Part shown: positions 11,839 to 23,590 of the stretch, piece after piece
Position numbering within the stretch: position 1 is the stretch's first letter
How the letters are laid out: each line of letters begins with the position of its first letter
Assembly: GCA_013399895.1 (NCBI GenBank)
Contig: VXBA01001826.1
Location: forward strand, 3,326,236 to 3,390,235
Direction: 5' to 3'
DNA length: 64,000 bases
Source of the DNA: Serilophus lunatus
Lineage: Eukaryota > Chordata > Aves > Passeriformes > Eurylaimidae
Notes under the pieces: model-generated
What the model saw: the letters and a program-made list of their open reading frames with translations, nothing else
Databases searched by the model: none
What the model was told of the DNA's origin: nothing
Made by a program: the position numbers and the translations under genes

Positions 11839-12202
11839 CCACAAGGTTTTGGGGGGGCTCAGGGCAAGAATATGGAGCAGCCCTAAATCTGTGCCCAGCC
11901 CACACCCTGCACAAAGTAACCGAGTCCTACAGGGCTGACCAGGAATAAGGAATGTCAGTGCTTGGAATCTGCAGAGCTTTGTGTTTTCCAGGCACTGCAG
12001 AGCCCTGTGAAACCCAGTCCTCCCAACAGCACATCCCAAGGAGATGGTCTTTAAAGGCCCTTCCAACCCAAACCATTCTGGCACAGCTCTGCCTCTGCCT
12101 GATCCCAGGCTGCTCCCTCAATAAAGCTGGGCTTAAATCGACCTTCCAAATCCCCCAGTGACAGCTCAAGGATTTCTGGCATGGAAGCACACCTGGAAAC
12201 CA
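11839..12202 (+). repeat. Composite interspersed repeat, copy A
   Basis: This segment is repeated at 43504-43944 in the same orientation, with roughly nine bases in ten identical. The order is: about 200 bases of non-CR1 body (landmarks ctaaatctgtgcccagccca, ctacagggctgaccaggaat, cagtgcttggaatctgcaga), a short CR1-like tail (ggcccttccaacccaaacc), a second body containing ctccctcaataaagctgggc, and then a minus-strand CR1. Copy A lacks 71 bases present in copy B directly after the CR1-like tail. The sequences outside the two copies do not match, so this is a dispersed family rather than a simple local duplication. The family name is unknown to me. Confidence 0.75.
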
Positions 12203-12592
12203 TGGACTCACAGAATGGGTTGGGTTGGAAGAAACCCTAAAGCTCATCCTGTTCCACTCCCCTGCCATGGGCAGGGGACACCTTCCACTATCCCAAGCTG
12301 CTCCAACCTGGTCTTGGACACTTCCAGGGATGGGGCAGCCACAGCTTCTCTGGGCACCCTGTGCCAGGGCCTCCCCACCCTTCCTTACAATGAAGAATTT
12401 CTTCTTAATATCCAACCTGAACCTGCTTTCTCTCAGTCTGAAGCCATTCCTACTTGTCCTGTCACTTCAGACCCTTTTCTCTCCAGATTTCTTAAGGGCT
12501 CCCTTCAGATACTGAATGACCACAACAAGGTCAGCCCAGAGCCTTCTCTTCTCCAGGCTGAACAGTCCCAGTTCTCTCAGCCCTTGAAAGCA
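12203..12592 (-). mobile_element. CR1 LINE fragment, 3' end (type 1)
   Basis: Plus-strand text begins with the inverted tail (ctcacagaatgggttgggtt), then caggggacaccttccactat, ggatggggcagccacagctt and ccttctcttctccaggctga. This reads backwards through the 3' untranslated region and the end of CR1 ORF2. It directly follows composite copy A, and its start is shared with the shorter CR1 piece after copy B. Confidence 0.92.
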
Positions 12593-12925
12593 AACTCCTC
12601 CTTCCTCCACCACTTCACCTCTCTGCTTTGCCTCTTAAAGATTCAAGAGCTTGAGCTGCCCCAGCAGCAGGGAAGGGAAGCACACGGTTTGTCCATTGAT
12701 TTTTGGGATGTCAGGGTTGGCACAGGTTCAGCCCAAGTGCCAGTTCATGCCCTGGGAGGCAGGAGGGAGATTCTCACCCCTGAACAGCTTGCAGAGTCAG
12801 AAGCATTTTGCACTTGGAGGTTGATGTGAGAGCACGTCTCAACCTCTTGGCTTTTTCAACACTGTGTGTAATTCCTAGAAGAAAAACATCCTTGAGAACA
12901 AAGTGCAAAAAGAGTTTGAAAAGTT

Positions 12926-13192
12926 CACAGAATCCTAGAATTCTACAGTCATTACAGTTGGAAAAGACCTCTAAGATCGAGTCCTGAACCCAGAACTGCC
13001 AAAGCCACGACTAAACCATGTCCCCAGGGGCCACATCCAACACCTCCAGGGATGGGGACTCCACCCCTGCCCTGGGCACCTGTGCCAGTGCCTGACCATC
13101 CTCTTTCAGTGAAGAAAATTTTCCCCAATATCAACTTAAACCTCCCTTGGCACAACTTGAGGCCATTTCCTCTTGTCCTCTTGTCATTTCTA
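12926..13192 (-). mobile_element. CR1 LINE fragment, 3' end (type 2)
   Basis: The inverted tail cacagaatcctagaattcta is followed by gttggaaaagacctctaaga, taaaccatgtccccaggggc and cttgaggccatttcctcttg. The copy stops at about 13192 and does not reach the ORF2 motif. Confidence 0.9.
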
Positions 13193-15149
13193 AATTAGGA
13201 AAAGGTCTCATTTTGAAAGAAAATTACCTTTTATTATTTAGCCACATTACTGCTGATCTGAGTGGAGATTTCAAACATTTATATGAAAGAAAAAAAAATC
13301 TAATGGTGGAAGTATTAGTCTACATAATTCCAGATCTTGATATAAAAAAAAATACACAATATTATGCTTTTAATTTCCTCAGTTTACTATAATGAAGAAA
13401 GTTTCCAAACAGTGCATATTTGAATATGTCAAATTCCTGCCACTAGGATGGCAGGGACAGGGACCAGCCCTCTGTTCCTGGGAAGCAGCATCTGGAAAGC
13501 TCAGAACACCTGCAGCACCCACCCATCTGTGAGTGCTTTACAAAGATTACTCAGCAGACCTGGCAATCCGGTGGTGACAAGGCTTGTAAACCTCTCTCCT
13601 CGCTCCAGCAAACCTTTATTTTTGTTTCAGTCACTAGAAAGGATAAAGGAGGTTTGGTTAAGGTAGGACACACACAGCAAACAGCATCCACAGCAACACA
13701 TCACTGCAGTGCCACGAGGACCGGGGGGTCTTTCCTTGTGGAAGAGAGTAAAAGAAACCTGGGAAGCTGAAAGGGATCCTTATCTCAAGGCTCTGCCTCA
13801 CATTTGGCAGAGGGCAAAGGAGGAGCTGCCAGAGGTTTGATAGGCACCGATGGCTTCCCTGCTCCTCATCACTGCCAGGGCTTGGTTGTGCCTCTGGAGA
13901 GGGGTTTAATAGTCACCACAAGGAAAAATACTTCTGTAGCATTGGGTGAGGTGCTTTTGCAAAGTTAATTCCTGGGGTGTAATCAGAGACTCCCAACTTC
14001 AGTCAGAGAATCACTTATGAAACTCCTAAAATTAAATGACACTTCACAGAGAAAGATGAGAAAAAAGAGGCACTGAGAGAAAATACCCGTGTCTAAGTGA
14101 ACCTGAGGAGGCTGTAATTGGCACTGACAGGACAGTCTTTAAAACAGTCTTTTAAAACAGAGTGAAACGAGGCCACTTTGGGGGTGATCCCTATTCCTCT
14201 TATTCATCCTCAGAACAAAGTAGGTTAAATATCAGAGACATTAGTTCCCTTACTTGGAGTAACAACCATGTGAATCTGCACCTCTGCTGTACAAAAACTC
14301 TTGTCCCTACTGACAGCAAGCCCAGGCTGTGCCTGCAGAGGGTGATGTGTGCAGGGGGTGACACCAGAATCTGGCCCTGGTGGGAGGCAAGAGGGAAAGG
14401 CTGTAGAGAACAGCCCAGCAGCTCTGATTTGCAGCTGTCCCGAGGCTGAGACACAAACAGCAGAGTTCAGCAGGTCACCTGGCCCTGCAGAGCTGAAAGG
14501 CACTGAAACAGGGTGGAATTTTGTTGGGGTTTTTTGTTGTGGGTTTTTTTTTTTTCCATCTGGCTGCTTGCTTCCACTCTGAAGGAAAGGAGGTGAGCAC
14601 GGGATCTGAGCAGGAGGTTCTGGTGGTTCCAGGTGCTCCAAACATGGACACTCTCCTCCAGAGGCTCAAAGGAAAGAAGTTGCTGGTAAAAATACAGGAT
14701 TTCATCCTCCTTTCCCAATGCCCATCCATGTTTCTCTGCTGCTTGAATGAAACCCAGAGCTGGCTGTGCTCACTGCTAAGAGCAATCTATTCATCTGCAC
14801 ATTTCCTCTTGCTGAGGCTTCCTCACATCCTTTCCTTCCTGATCTGTCTTCCAGTGGTTTCCATGAACACATTCAGCCCTATGGATCTTCACAAAGTGCT
14901 GCCTTTGAGTGCCTGTGGCAGGAATTCAGCACAACTGGCTACACAAGACCTGCCTTCCCTGCAGAACTGAACACGGGCCAGCCACAGATTTAATTCTTTT
15001 TATTTATTTTTATTTTATTAATGCAATCTGTGGGATTTTATCCATGTCAGATGTCCCTGTAAGAGAGATCTGGGTCCCTGCTGGCTTAGTGTGTGCAGAG
15101 CTGAGATAAACCAGCCTGTAATCTTGGTGCATCACAGCCCTACCCTGGG
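13193..15149. other. Unique DNA with a short T run, no gene recognised
   Basis: Mostly unique DNA. A run of 12 T lies at 14544-14555 next to ttgttggggttttttgttgt. Several frames of 60-150 codons overlap each other on both strands between 14200 and 15000 and none has a recognisable domain. No splice context convinces. Confidence 0.45.
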
Positions 15150-15420
15150 GAAGTTTGATGTTCCAAAGGGACATCGAGGTCATCTTGTCTCACCTCCACA
15201 CCACAGACATCCCTGTGTTCCCATTTGAACTGAGCTTATCCATAATAAACACATCCAGCTATTGCTGACTGTATGTGATGGAGAATCCTTCATTCATCAT
15301 TTTAACGAGGATGTTCTTTGTTAAAAGAGCTAAAATATCTTATTTATAGTTTGAATAAGTTTATCCTGTGTTTAGTTTTAGATCTTATTGTACCCCTGGT
15401 ATTAAATTTCTCTGCCTTAT
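15150..15420 (-). mobile_element. Ancient CR1 fragment, amniote-wide type
   Basis: The text tccatctgcta-like openings have decayed, but caccacagacat, gatggagaatccttcattca and ttgttaaaagagctaaaata keep the order of the 3' part of old CR1 lineages known from turtles and crocodilians (in the consensus: tgatggagaatccacca, then a caatggttaattac region, then ctgttaaaaatt). Divergence is far higher than in the other CR1 copies here. The strand is inferred from that order. Confidence 0.5.
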
Positions 15421-15847
15421 TTTGGGATCACTCATCCCTAACCCTGGCTGAGTTTATCTGATTGAACTTGGGGAGTTATTCACCTCCCTGACTTTATCTC
15501 ATTATCTAATCTCTCCTCTGGTGCATCTCTAAATGTCTCCTCCAATTTAGGAGAGTCCTTCTTCAATTGTGGCCATTACTGAGCACTGTACCTCTGCCTG
15601 GCACATTGCTGTGGACCTTCACACCAAGTGCTCATTCCCCTCATCCCTTCCATGTCTTGCTGTTTCCAAGCACAGTTGTGTCCCCACTGCAGCCTTTGCT
15701 CCAGGGGGAATGACTTCCCATCCCTCCCTATTGCAGTGCATACTCCTTGTTTAGGCCCAGTTTCCCAAATAAGCCAGACTGCTTTCCAACACCAAAGGCC
15801 TCTCCATCATCCATGGGCACAGGTTTTTCTGTCACCTGAAGTTTTAA

Positions 15848-16137
15848 AGAATCACAGAACTTCCTGAGCTGGAAGGGACCCACAGGATCACCCAGTCCAT
15901 CCCCTGGCCTTGCACAGACACCCCAGCAATCCCACCCTGTCCCTCAGTGTTGTCCAAACCCTCCTGGAGCTCTGGCAGCCTTGGAGTCGTGACCAAACCC
16001 TGGGGAGCCTGTTCAGTGCCCACCCACCCTCTGGGGGAAGAACCTTTCCCTGAGATCCAAGCTGACCCTGCCCTGGCACAGCTCCAGCCCTTCCCTGGGT
16101 CCTGTCCCTGCTCACACAGAGCAGAGATTGCTGCCCA
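15848..16137 (-). mobile_element. CR1 LINE fragment, 3' end (type 3)
   Basis: The inverted 3' tail (agaatcacagaacttcctga) is followed by gagctggaagggacccacag, ccctcctggagctctggcag and ctctgggggaagaacctttc. It is the same subfamily as the plus-strand copies at 5300 and 58497, and ends at about 16137 against an older CR1 remnant. Confidence 0.92.
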
Positions 16138-16142
16138 TTTTA

Positions 16143-16212
16143 TATTTTCTCCTGGGTCATCAGTACAAATGTTAAATGGTACAGAGCCCATGTACCCATT
16201 CTGGAGGACCTG
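16143..16212 (-). mobile_element. Ancient CR1 fragment, ORF2 region
   Basis: The text tcctgggtcatcagtacaaa, tgttaaatggtacagagccc and atgtacccattctggaggac follows the old-CR1 pattern (tcattaatgaaaatattaaatagtac, then a ggtccc and gatccctg region) on the minus strand. Only 70 bases are recognisable. It abuts the younger fragment 15848-16137. Confidence 0.5.
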
Positions 16213-17985
16213 GTTACAGCACCCTTCTGAACATGGACATGGACTGAAGGCTCAAAAGTGGAAGGAGGCAGCCAGTGTTGCCCAGCAGGGCAAGTCTACC
16301 TTGGCAAACCTGTACCTTCTTATCTTCTCCCTTTCTGGTATCCTTCCCATCAACTGCTGAAAACATTTTCTTCTCAAATACTTTCCTGGAATAACCTGCC
16401 CTCCCTGTGTCACCCTGAAGGAATAAGAACATCTGATATGATGCAGCCTGAAATCAGTAACATCATCTGCTCCCTCTTCTGCGGGGAAAGGAAGGCACCA
16501 GGAGAGCTGGAAGGTAAATATCCACTGCAGAGTTTTCAGGAGAGGGACAAATTTTGTAGGGAAGAGAATCACCAAAATGAATGCGAGTCTTTGAAAACCA
16601 CGTTGCTACTTTTCAGCTTTCTCTGCACAGAGGGAGCACAGAAGTAGGGAGGTGTAGGCACTGCATTTGAAGGCTGAATGACAGCAGACTAGAGATGCTG
16701 GAATAATAGGGAGGCATCTCCAATGTTCAACAAGGTCTGAAAATCACAGGAAGTTGGAGAAAAAGGAGTGAAAGCATATAAAAAATAAAAGGATGCAGAG
16801 GAGCAGCTGACTGATAACTCACTCCCCTGACTGTGCAATGAGGGGGTAGATTTCAGCAGAGTGTATTAAGAAGGTATTGAGACCTAGGAATATGGAAGTG
16901 ATGCTTTAAATTTTACTTCTTTTTTTATTATTATTTTTTATTTTAGAAAAAAAGCCCCACTGACTTTGTCTTGGTGCTCCAGATCCTGATGTCTTGACTG
17001 GAACTCCCTGGGGCAAAGGGAATATCTGTGAACTAGAATGCTTCAACATCTTAGCAGGATGCTCAGCATCCCTTGCACCCGCACCAGTGTCAGAGGGAGA
17101 CAACAACTCCATTGATTTCAATTATCCTTTGCAGGGGTGAGGCTTAATGCTTAGATTTGTCTCTCCCTTGCAGTGCTCAAAGCAGGTTCACACAGTGTAG
17201 CTTTAGCATAAATATATTTCAATAAAGGTAATGAAGAAGGAATCTTTATTCCTCCCAGTGCTTGCATAAACTTCCTTCTGGGGCAATATCCCAGTGGGCA
17301 GCCAAGGCCCTGGATCAGCCTTTGGGAGTTTTCATTCCCCACATTGGCACCACACCACACTCGGTGCATTTGAGGGGCTCTGGAAGCAGCTGTGAAAGCA
17401 TCACTGTCAAAAACTGGGAAATGAATTTATGAAAATGAAACTCATTCCTCTGAACAAGGATATCCCTGAGGTGAAAATCACCTGAGACTGGGGGAGGATG
17501 TAGTGAGGAATGTTCTGTTCTACGTGTGTTCTGCTTCCTGTACTGACCCCTGAGACTGTTTCTGAGCAGGATGGAGCTTCATTCCTATTCCTGTGGCCAT
17601 CCAGAGGTGCCCTTCTGTCATCATCTTCATCTCTGGAGAGATGACACACCCCAGCCAGGGTGTGTGGTGAAGAAATACAATCCAGAGAGTCAACCAGTGG
17701 AACTGTCTTGCTCCAAAGATGTGTTTCACCACTGAACTGTGCTTGCAAAATGTGTTCTGAATCTCATTCTGGCTAAAATGTCCCAGCCTCCATCCCCTCC
17801 ATGAGCATTTGGCTCCTGCCTTTGCCTCCACGGGATCCTGTTTTCTGCCATTCACTTCTTGCAATCTACTGTGTCCATCAGCTGCAGAACAAACATCTTG
17901 CAAACATGTTGCAAAGCACAAACCAGGACCATCAGTACATTGAAGAGAAACATCGTTGTTGGTTGAGGTCTTGAGAAACATGGTC
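16213..17985. other. Unique DNA, no gene recognised
   Basis: Frames on both strands between 16214 and 16647 are of similar length and cannot all be real; none is recognised. The minus frame at 17520-17981 (153 codons) ends in a hydrophobic stretch but has no family signature. An AT run with polyT-like text is at 16919-16945. Confidence 0.45.
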
Positions 17986-18083
17986 GGTCTAGTGGAAGGT
18001 GTCCCTGCCCATGGCAGAGGATCGGAACGAGATGAGCTCTAAAATCCCTTCCAGACCAAACCATTCTGGGATTCTGTGTTCTG
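17986..18083 (+). mobile_element. CR1 LINE fragment, 3' terminus (type 1)
   Basis: It begins ctagtggaaggtgtccctgc, passes catggcagaggatcggaacg and ends cccttccagaccaaaccatt with a ctgggattctgtg tail. About 98 bases are left. Confidence 0.9.
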
Positions 18084-19883
18084 CAATCCAGGTAACTGGG
18101 ATCCATCCCTGTGTTAAGGCACAGCAGCACTAGGGTTATAGTTTCCTGTAGTCAGACAGGGCAGGAAAGGCTGCCCTCATCTGTGAGTTGAATGGATGGG
18201 CAGAGAATCAGAAGGAAAAGTGTGGAGAGAGGACAGTAAAAGTCATATTTATCCACTTCAGCTGGATCTTTGCACCAGCACAGAGGACTCCAACAGACCT
18301 GAGTGGAGCCAGGACTTGAAACAACCCCTTCCATCTACAGAAAAAGATGGAATCTGCACATGGATCTGAGGGCAGAGCCAGGAGCCAACCTGCCATTAGC
18401 CCTGCAGCTGTACAAACTCCTGGGGGTGGCTTTGTGCTCTCCCATCCTCCTCTGGCTCTCCTGTGTAGTGACACTACTGTCATCTGTGGAGCTGCTGTGC
18501 TCTTTCAGCCCACGTTTGTCTGATCTCAGCTGCCAAAATACTCAGGGCTGTGCTGTCCACACAGGGCAACAACTTGTGACAGGCGAGGAACAAAGTGCTG
18601 ATGTGGGCAGAGCGCTCCCCAGGCTCACCCAGCTTGTCTTTCCATGGGCACATCATGTTTGGGGAGAGCCAGTGAACATGAGAATCCTTCCTGCACCTGA
18701 TGCTGTAGTGAGGCAGCACTTTGCTGTGCCCTGTGTGCTGGGCTGGACTGAAACCAGCCCAGCCTATTTCCAGTTCAGGCCTAGGCTGGATTTCTCTCTT
18801 GTTTTTACCTTGTGAAGCATTCCTTATCTGTTCACCACTATTTGCATCTGACCGGGATGCAGCAAGTGGAACCTTCCCCAGGAATTCCCTTTGCATTATA
18901 CTTGAAAATTTAAAATAAATTATATTCACTAGAGCTACATGATTAGAAAAATGAGGGGACACCTGTCTTCCTATAGCCATCCTTGGCACCATCCTTGGCA
19001 TCATCCATGGTATCCTGACTCACCTCTCCACCAGGGCACAGACCCAGGGTGAGAGACCCATTAACCAGAGTCTTCTGAGATCCCCCTGCAGCCCAAACCT
19101 GCTCCAGCTTCCCCTGATCCCAGAGCAGCTGTGGAAGGGTCTGGGTACATGTGACAGATCCCTGAGCCAGCACTGGATTAGGAAGCTCCCCATCACTCCA
19201 GGACCCAGTGCCAGCACCTTCACAGGCAGGGACCATGATGGGCTTGGTGACAGTGACACATTCCTTGCCTCTTCCAGGTGTCCTCTCTTCCAGCCTTGGT
19301 CTCTCAGCCTCAATGTTCTTTGCTGCAACCCCGCTCAAAGACACTTTGGCTCCCTGGCCATCACTTCTGAGTGAGACTTTAGAATTATAAAACATCCACT
19401 TCCATTTTCTCAGTGAGAGCCTAATTTATGGAACAAAGACAGTTTTAAGGCATGAGAAACATCAGATAGCGAGTTCCCAGGCTGCTCTCTCTCCTGTCTG
19501 CACTGCAAGGATGCTCAGCACTGCCCACAGAGCAACCCTTGCTGGTATCCAGGTGCAGGATCACAGGGACACGTTTGCCTTTCCAGATGACCCCAGGCAC
19601 TCCTCATTATCCCGGCATGAGGCAGGATCCCTGGAGCAGGGCTGCAGTGTGCCAACACTCATTAACCTTCTGCATTCTGCCTTCAAAGGACCTGCCAAAG
19701 AGACAGCAAACAGCTACTTCAGAATGCATTTTCCCGGTTTTTTCCTCCTTTGAAAAGGAATGCTGGCACTGAGCGGTCTGGTGCAGGTTTCTAGGTTTAG
19801 AAAAGAGGATTTTTACTTCTCAGGGCAGGTTTGCCAAGGGAGGTGGGGTTGTGGGAGATGCAAGGCTCTCCCTGTTTGCACTT
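18084..19883. other. Unique DNA, no gene recognised
   Basis: The plus frame at 18303-18815 (170 codons) is opposed by a 174-codon minus frame at 18480-19004 and neither carries a known domain. The stretch 18780-18940 (ttgcatctgaccgggatgca) is repeat-free. Nothing else is recognised. Confidence 0.45.
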
Positions 19884-20280
19884 CGGTCCAGGGAGCTGGG
19901 AAGGATCTGGACCACCGGCAGTGGCTGAGTGGAGGGGCTCAGTCTGGAGAAAAAGAGGCTCAGGGAGGACCTTCCACAACTCCCTGACAGAAGGTTGGAG
20001 CCAGATGAGCGTCGGGCTCCCAGGTAACAAGGGACAGGACAAAGGAAATGGCCTCAAGCTGTGCCAGGGAAGGTTCAGGTTTTATTTCTTCACTGACAGA
20101 GTGGTTAAGCTTTCAAATAGACTGCCCAGGGCAGTAGTGGAGTCACCAGCCTTGGGGAATTAAAAAAAGAGTAGATGTGGCATTTTTTGATGTGGTTTAG
20201 TGAGCATGGGGATGTTCAGTCAGAAGTTGGAGTTGATGATCTCAGAATTCTTTTCCAGCCTTAATGATTCCGTGATTTTT
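19884..20280 (+). mobile_element. CR1 LINE fragment, 3' end (type 2)
   Basis: The order gctcagtctggagaaaaaga, caactccctgacagaaggtt, tcaagctgtgccagggaagg, gcccagggcagtagtggagt and ggagttgatgatctcagaat matches the ORF2 end and 3' untranslated region of type-2 copies. Its tail has decayed to ttaatgattccgtgattttt. Confidence 0.9.
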
Positions 20281-21038
20281 AGTGATTGGGACCAGCTGCA
20301 TCATCCAAAGAGGGATCTGTCCCTGGCTGCCCTGTTGGCTCCTCCTGCATCAGAGGTGCTTGATCTGAGTGACGTGGGTGCCTCACGCAACAAGTTGTGG
20401 TGAAAAATGGTGGGAATTAAAGGCTCAGCACCAGCAATCCTGTCTCTCAGTGCTCAGTTTCTTCTCCCTGCTTTCTGCAGCTTTGGGGTGCCTCAGGTCA
20501 TTGTTTTCAAGCTTTTCTTTCCAGTCTGGAGTCTCACTTCCAAAGCAGTAGCTGGAGTTCAAAGCAATGCCTGGGAGCTGGGGGTGCCAGAGCATTATGT
20601 TAAAAAATAGAAATCAGGAAGCAGAGGAGTAGTGAGGAAGTCTGCAACTTACTACAAACCTGTGCTAAATCCAGGCCACTGAGCCTGAGGTGTAAACATC
20701 CATATCTCATTGCTGTATCTTCATTTTCTGGTTTTGATCTTACCTTATTTATTTCAAGCCAGATAATGGGGAATGTGCCATGCTGAAATAGGAAAGGCCC
20801 CTACTAAAAACAAACTGCTGTCAGAGCCCATTGGAAGACCAGAAAACTCTGAGTGCAACAGGAAAGAGCTGCTCCTCTTGTCTAACACTGGTCCAATTTG
20901 TACCTTGAACATTGTAAATAAAATGCAATAAACTGCTTTCAGTGGTAGTCAAAGCTGCTCAGACTCACAGTCTAGATTGTCTGCTTAACATAAACCACAA
21001 TTCGTTAACAAATTTCAGCTCCCCCAGCTTCTCAGCAA
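20281..21038. other. Unique DNA with paired poly(A) signals
   Basis: No repeat or coding frame is recognised. At about 20916-20935 the text gtaaataaaatgcaataaac holds two AATAAA hexamers close together, followed by a tgctttca region; this could be the 3' end of a transcript on the plus strand, but no upstream exon supports it. Confidence 0.35.
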
Positions 21039-21169
21039 CCAGGCCAGGTTGGGATGGGGCTTGGAGCAACCTGGTCTGGTGGGAGGTGTCCCTGCCCCTG
21101 TCAGGGGGTGGAACAAGATGAGCTTTAAGGTCCCTTCCAACCCAAACCAGCCTGGGATTCTGTGATTCC
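21039..21169 (+). mobile_element. CR1 LINE fragment, 3' terminus (type 1)
   Basis: Landmarks are caggccaggttgggatgggg, cttggagcaacctggtctgg, ggaacaagatgagctttaag and cccttccaacccaaaccagc, with the tail ctgggattctgtgattc. Confidence 0.92.
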
Positions 21170-21392
21170 TTCTCTGCCACTCCTCAGTTTGACTTTGTCA
21201 CTGTATGCATGTCTCTCATGTCACAACAAGTGCCAGCAGACTCCACTGGTACCAGAGTGCCCATCTTTTCTTTCATCTGTAAGTCACAGGTCTGGCAAAG
21301 GAGGGTCACAGACATGAAATCTCTCATTGAACATCTCCTGGGCATTGTGTGAAACATCTCATGTACGACCATTGTATGAACATCCCCTTTAT

Positions 21393-21451
21393 GGCAACAG
21401 GTTGGAACGAGATCTTTAAATTCCCTTCCAACCCAAACCATTCTGTGATTA
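21393..21451 (+). mobile_element. CR1 LINE fragment, very short 3' terminus (type 1)
   Basis: The text ggcaacaggttggaacgaga is followed by cccttccaacccaaaccatt and ctgtgatt. Only about 58 bases remain. It lies 224 bases after another plus-strand CR1 terminus. Confidence 0.85.
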
Positions 21452-23394
21452 CATCAACATAAACGAAAACACAGATAAAGCTGAGTAAATGCTGAAGAAC
21501 TGCTCTGCAGGTTTGATTCCTTGTGATCAGCTTAGCCACTATTTGTGTGTTCAGCCAGCCATCAGTTATCTGTCAGAGCCTCCCAAATCCAGTGATGCTT
21601 ATCACAAGTGGATTGGCACCTGAGGACTCACGCAGAGCATGGCTATTTTTAGCTGCCACACATTGTTCTCTCGATGATGAAGTGCCACTCACCCGGCAGG
21701 GAGCCAGGAGGTGAAGTCGTGCACCAGCCAGGCTGCAAAGAGCAAAGGAATCTCAGGAGAAGCCCTCTGCCACCCTGTAGGATGGGCATGGCTCATCCTG
21801 GCTCCTTGACAATGTCCAATAATGTGGTTAAAGGAAAACAGGAGACGCTCTCTGATAATGTGATCCACGTGCTTAAATCTAGGAGTTGCTTGAAAAAGCT
21901 GTTTATAGATAAAGTTTGAACCAAAGCCATGAATAGATTATTGCTTTATTTCTGGTCAATTTATTTCTAGCCTTGGGCTTTCTAAATTTCACCCTGAATA
22001 AAGATTTTAATCAAAGAAGCCTGTCCCAGGTTTCCTGAGCAATAAATTATTCGCAGAATTGGGGATACCAACATCCCTTGTGCAGAACAGTGCAATGCTC
22101 ACATTTTACAGAGGTAGAACTTCATTGTGTAACCTTTTAACTGTCTTCAAACCTTTTCTCAGGGCAATCAGCACCTCTGTGACTGAGACAACTGCACAAG
22201 AACCTTATGTTTGTCTGGCATGGGCTGATTGTAACCAGAAGAACAGGAGAGATGTGGTTATCAAAGCTTCACCTTTGCTTGGCTGATTTTAAACAAGCAA
22301 CAAAGAGTCAGAAGCCCTAATATCTGTGTTAGGCTGAGCTGGCCCTCCCAAAGCATGAAGGATTGTTCAACTGCCTAGAAACACAGTGTATATGGGCTTG
22401 TGTGTACATTCAAGTAGGGCAGATATAATAAAAATGGGTGGCAGTGAGAACAAAACACTTAAACTGATTTAGAGCAGGGAAAACACAAGATGGCACAAGT
22501 AGCATTTCAAGGATGCTCTGGGAAGTTGAGAAACGAGTAATTCTTTCATTGCTTTAAAGCCACAACCCCCTAACTGGAAAATACTCAACAGCACATGTGC
22601 ACTATAAATCCCTGGGCTTGCCCAAGAACGGTCCCTGTGCAGTAGCTCACCTGGGTGTCAGCCAGCCATAGGAAGCATCCTAAACCTGCCTGTGCAGATT
22701 GTGTTCTTTTACAGACCTCCAAAAGCCTCAGAAAAGCAATTTGCTATCAGGAGATACTGCCATGAGGGGCTTCCTTCCCTGGGTCTGCTTTGCAGGTCTC
22801 TGGGGCCCTGCACTCACGTGCCATGATCCTAAGCATGGACACAGGACTCCAGGAGCCACCATGTGCACTGGGTAGTGCCCAAGTGCTGTGGGAAATTTCT
22901 CCAGGGTAGGATAGGGAGGGAAGTGCTTGTGGATGGGTGTGGATAAGACTGGAGTAAACATGATCTTCTGTGTTCAGTCATCTTGTGACAAGTGCTCAGT
23001 GTGCTGAATCCCTCCCAAGGACTCGGTGTATCTCAGAACAAAGTGCTTTGTGGCACCCAAAAGCTGTGGCTGCAGTGCTGGGATACCTGATGCTGTGCCT
23101 GGCTGTGCCCACAGAGCCTGCCCTGCTGCCTGCTGGGCCCCTGAGCTTGAACCTTCTTCCAAATCTGTCCTGAATGTGCAGCCAAAACTTGGGCCAATCC
23201 CCTGGGGCAGGGCAGGTCTCGAGGTGGAATTTGTATCTCTGACTTGTCTTTACATCTTGCTGGGATGGATCCTTGGATGGCGGTCAGCAAGAACAGCCTT
23301 CCCAAGTCATGCTGATGCATCAGTTCTCACCTCTCCACCAGAACACCCTCTCCTATCCTTCCACTGTCCCACAGATGCAGTGTTTTGATTTCTT
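21452..23394. other. Unique DNA without young repeats
   Basis: No CR1, simple repeat or exon-like frame is seen. It begins a 7-kb block (to 28495) free of young CR1 insertions. Confidence 0.45.
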
Positions 23395-23590
23395 CATTGC
23401 AAAAAACGTGCTGTACAGTTGATGCTAATGAGAGCTTTAAAGCTGCAGCTGGGCCATAACATTATCCTGCCTGCTTTGCTTGGTATCAGAAAGTTTCCTT
23501 CAATTGAACTGTACATTTCCTCTTGCTTGGTGTTATTTGGTTGCTAAATTTAATGAGAACAGTTTTTCAGTTGCTTATGTTAGGGCACAG
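23395..23590. other. Candidate conserved noncoding element
   Basis: Repeat-free, with homeodomain-type cores and mixed composition (gatgctaatgagagctttaa, tgcagctgggccataacatt, atttggttgctaaatttaat). The motif density resembles vertebrate developmental enhancers, but this is judgement from text alone; an alignment would decide. Confidence 0.25.

Noticed and set aside
12110..12140. aataaagctgggctt in copy A read as an LTR poly(A) signal
   Set aside because: Copy B has agtaaa at the same place and no TG...CA ends or paired repeats could be defined.
12158..12829. 223-codon plus frame
   Set aside because: It is antisense to a minus-strand CR1 and runs past its edge; no independent coding signal.
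16214..16647. Three overlapping frames with a possible donor (gaag|gtaaat)
   Set aside because: The upstream acceptor is weak and the frames on both strands look equally plausible.
17520..17981. 153-codon minus frame with a hydrophobic segment, considered as a retroviral envelope relic
   Set aside because: The hydrophobic segment alone is not evidence; no other retroviral motif or LTR is nearby.
18303..19004. Overlapping 170- and 174-codon frames on opposite strands
   Set aside because: They overlap in part, so both are unlikely to be real; neither shows a family signature.
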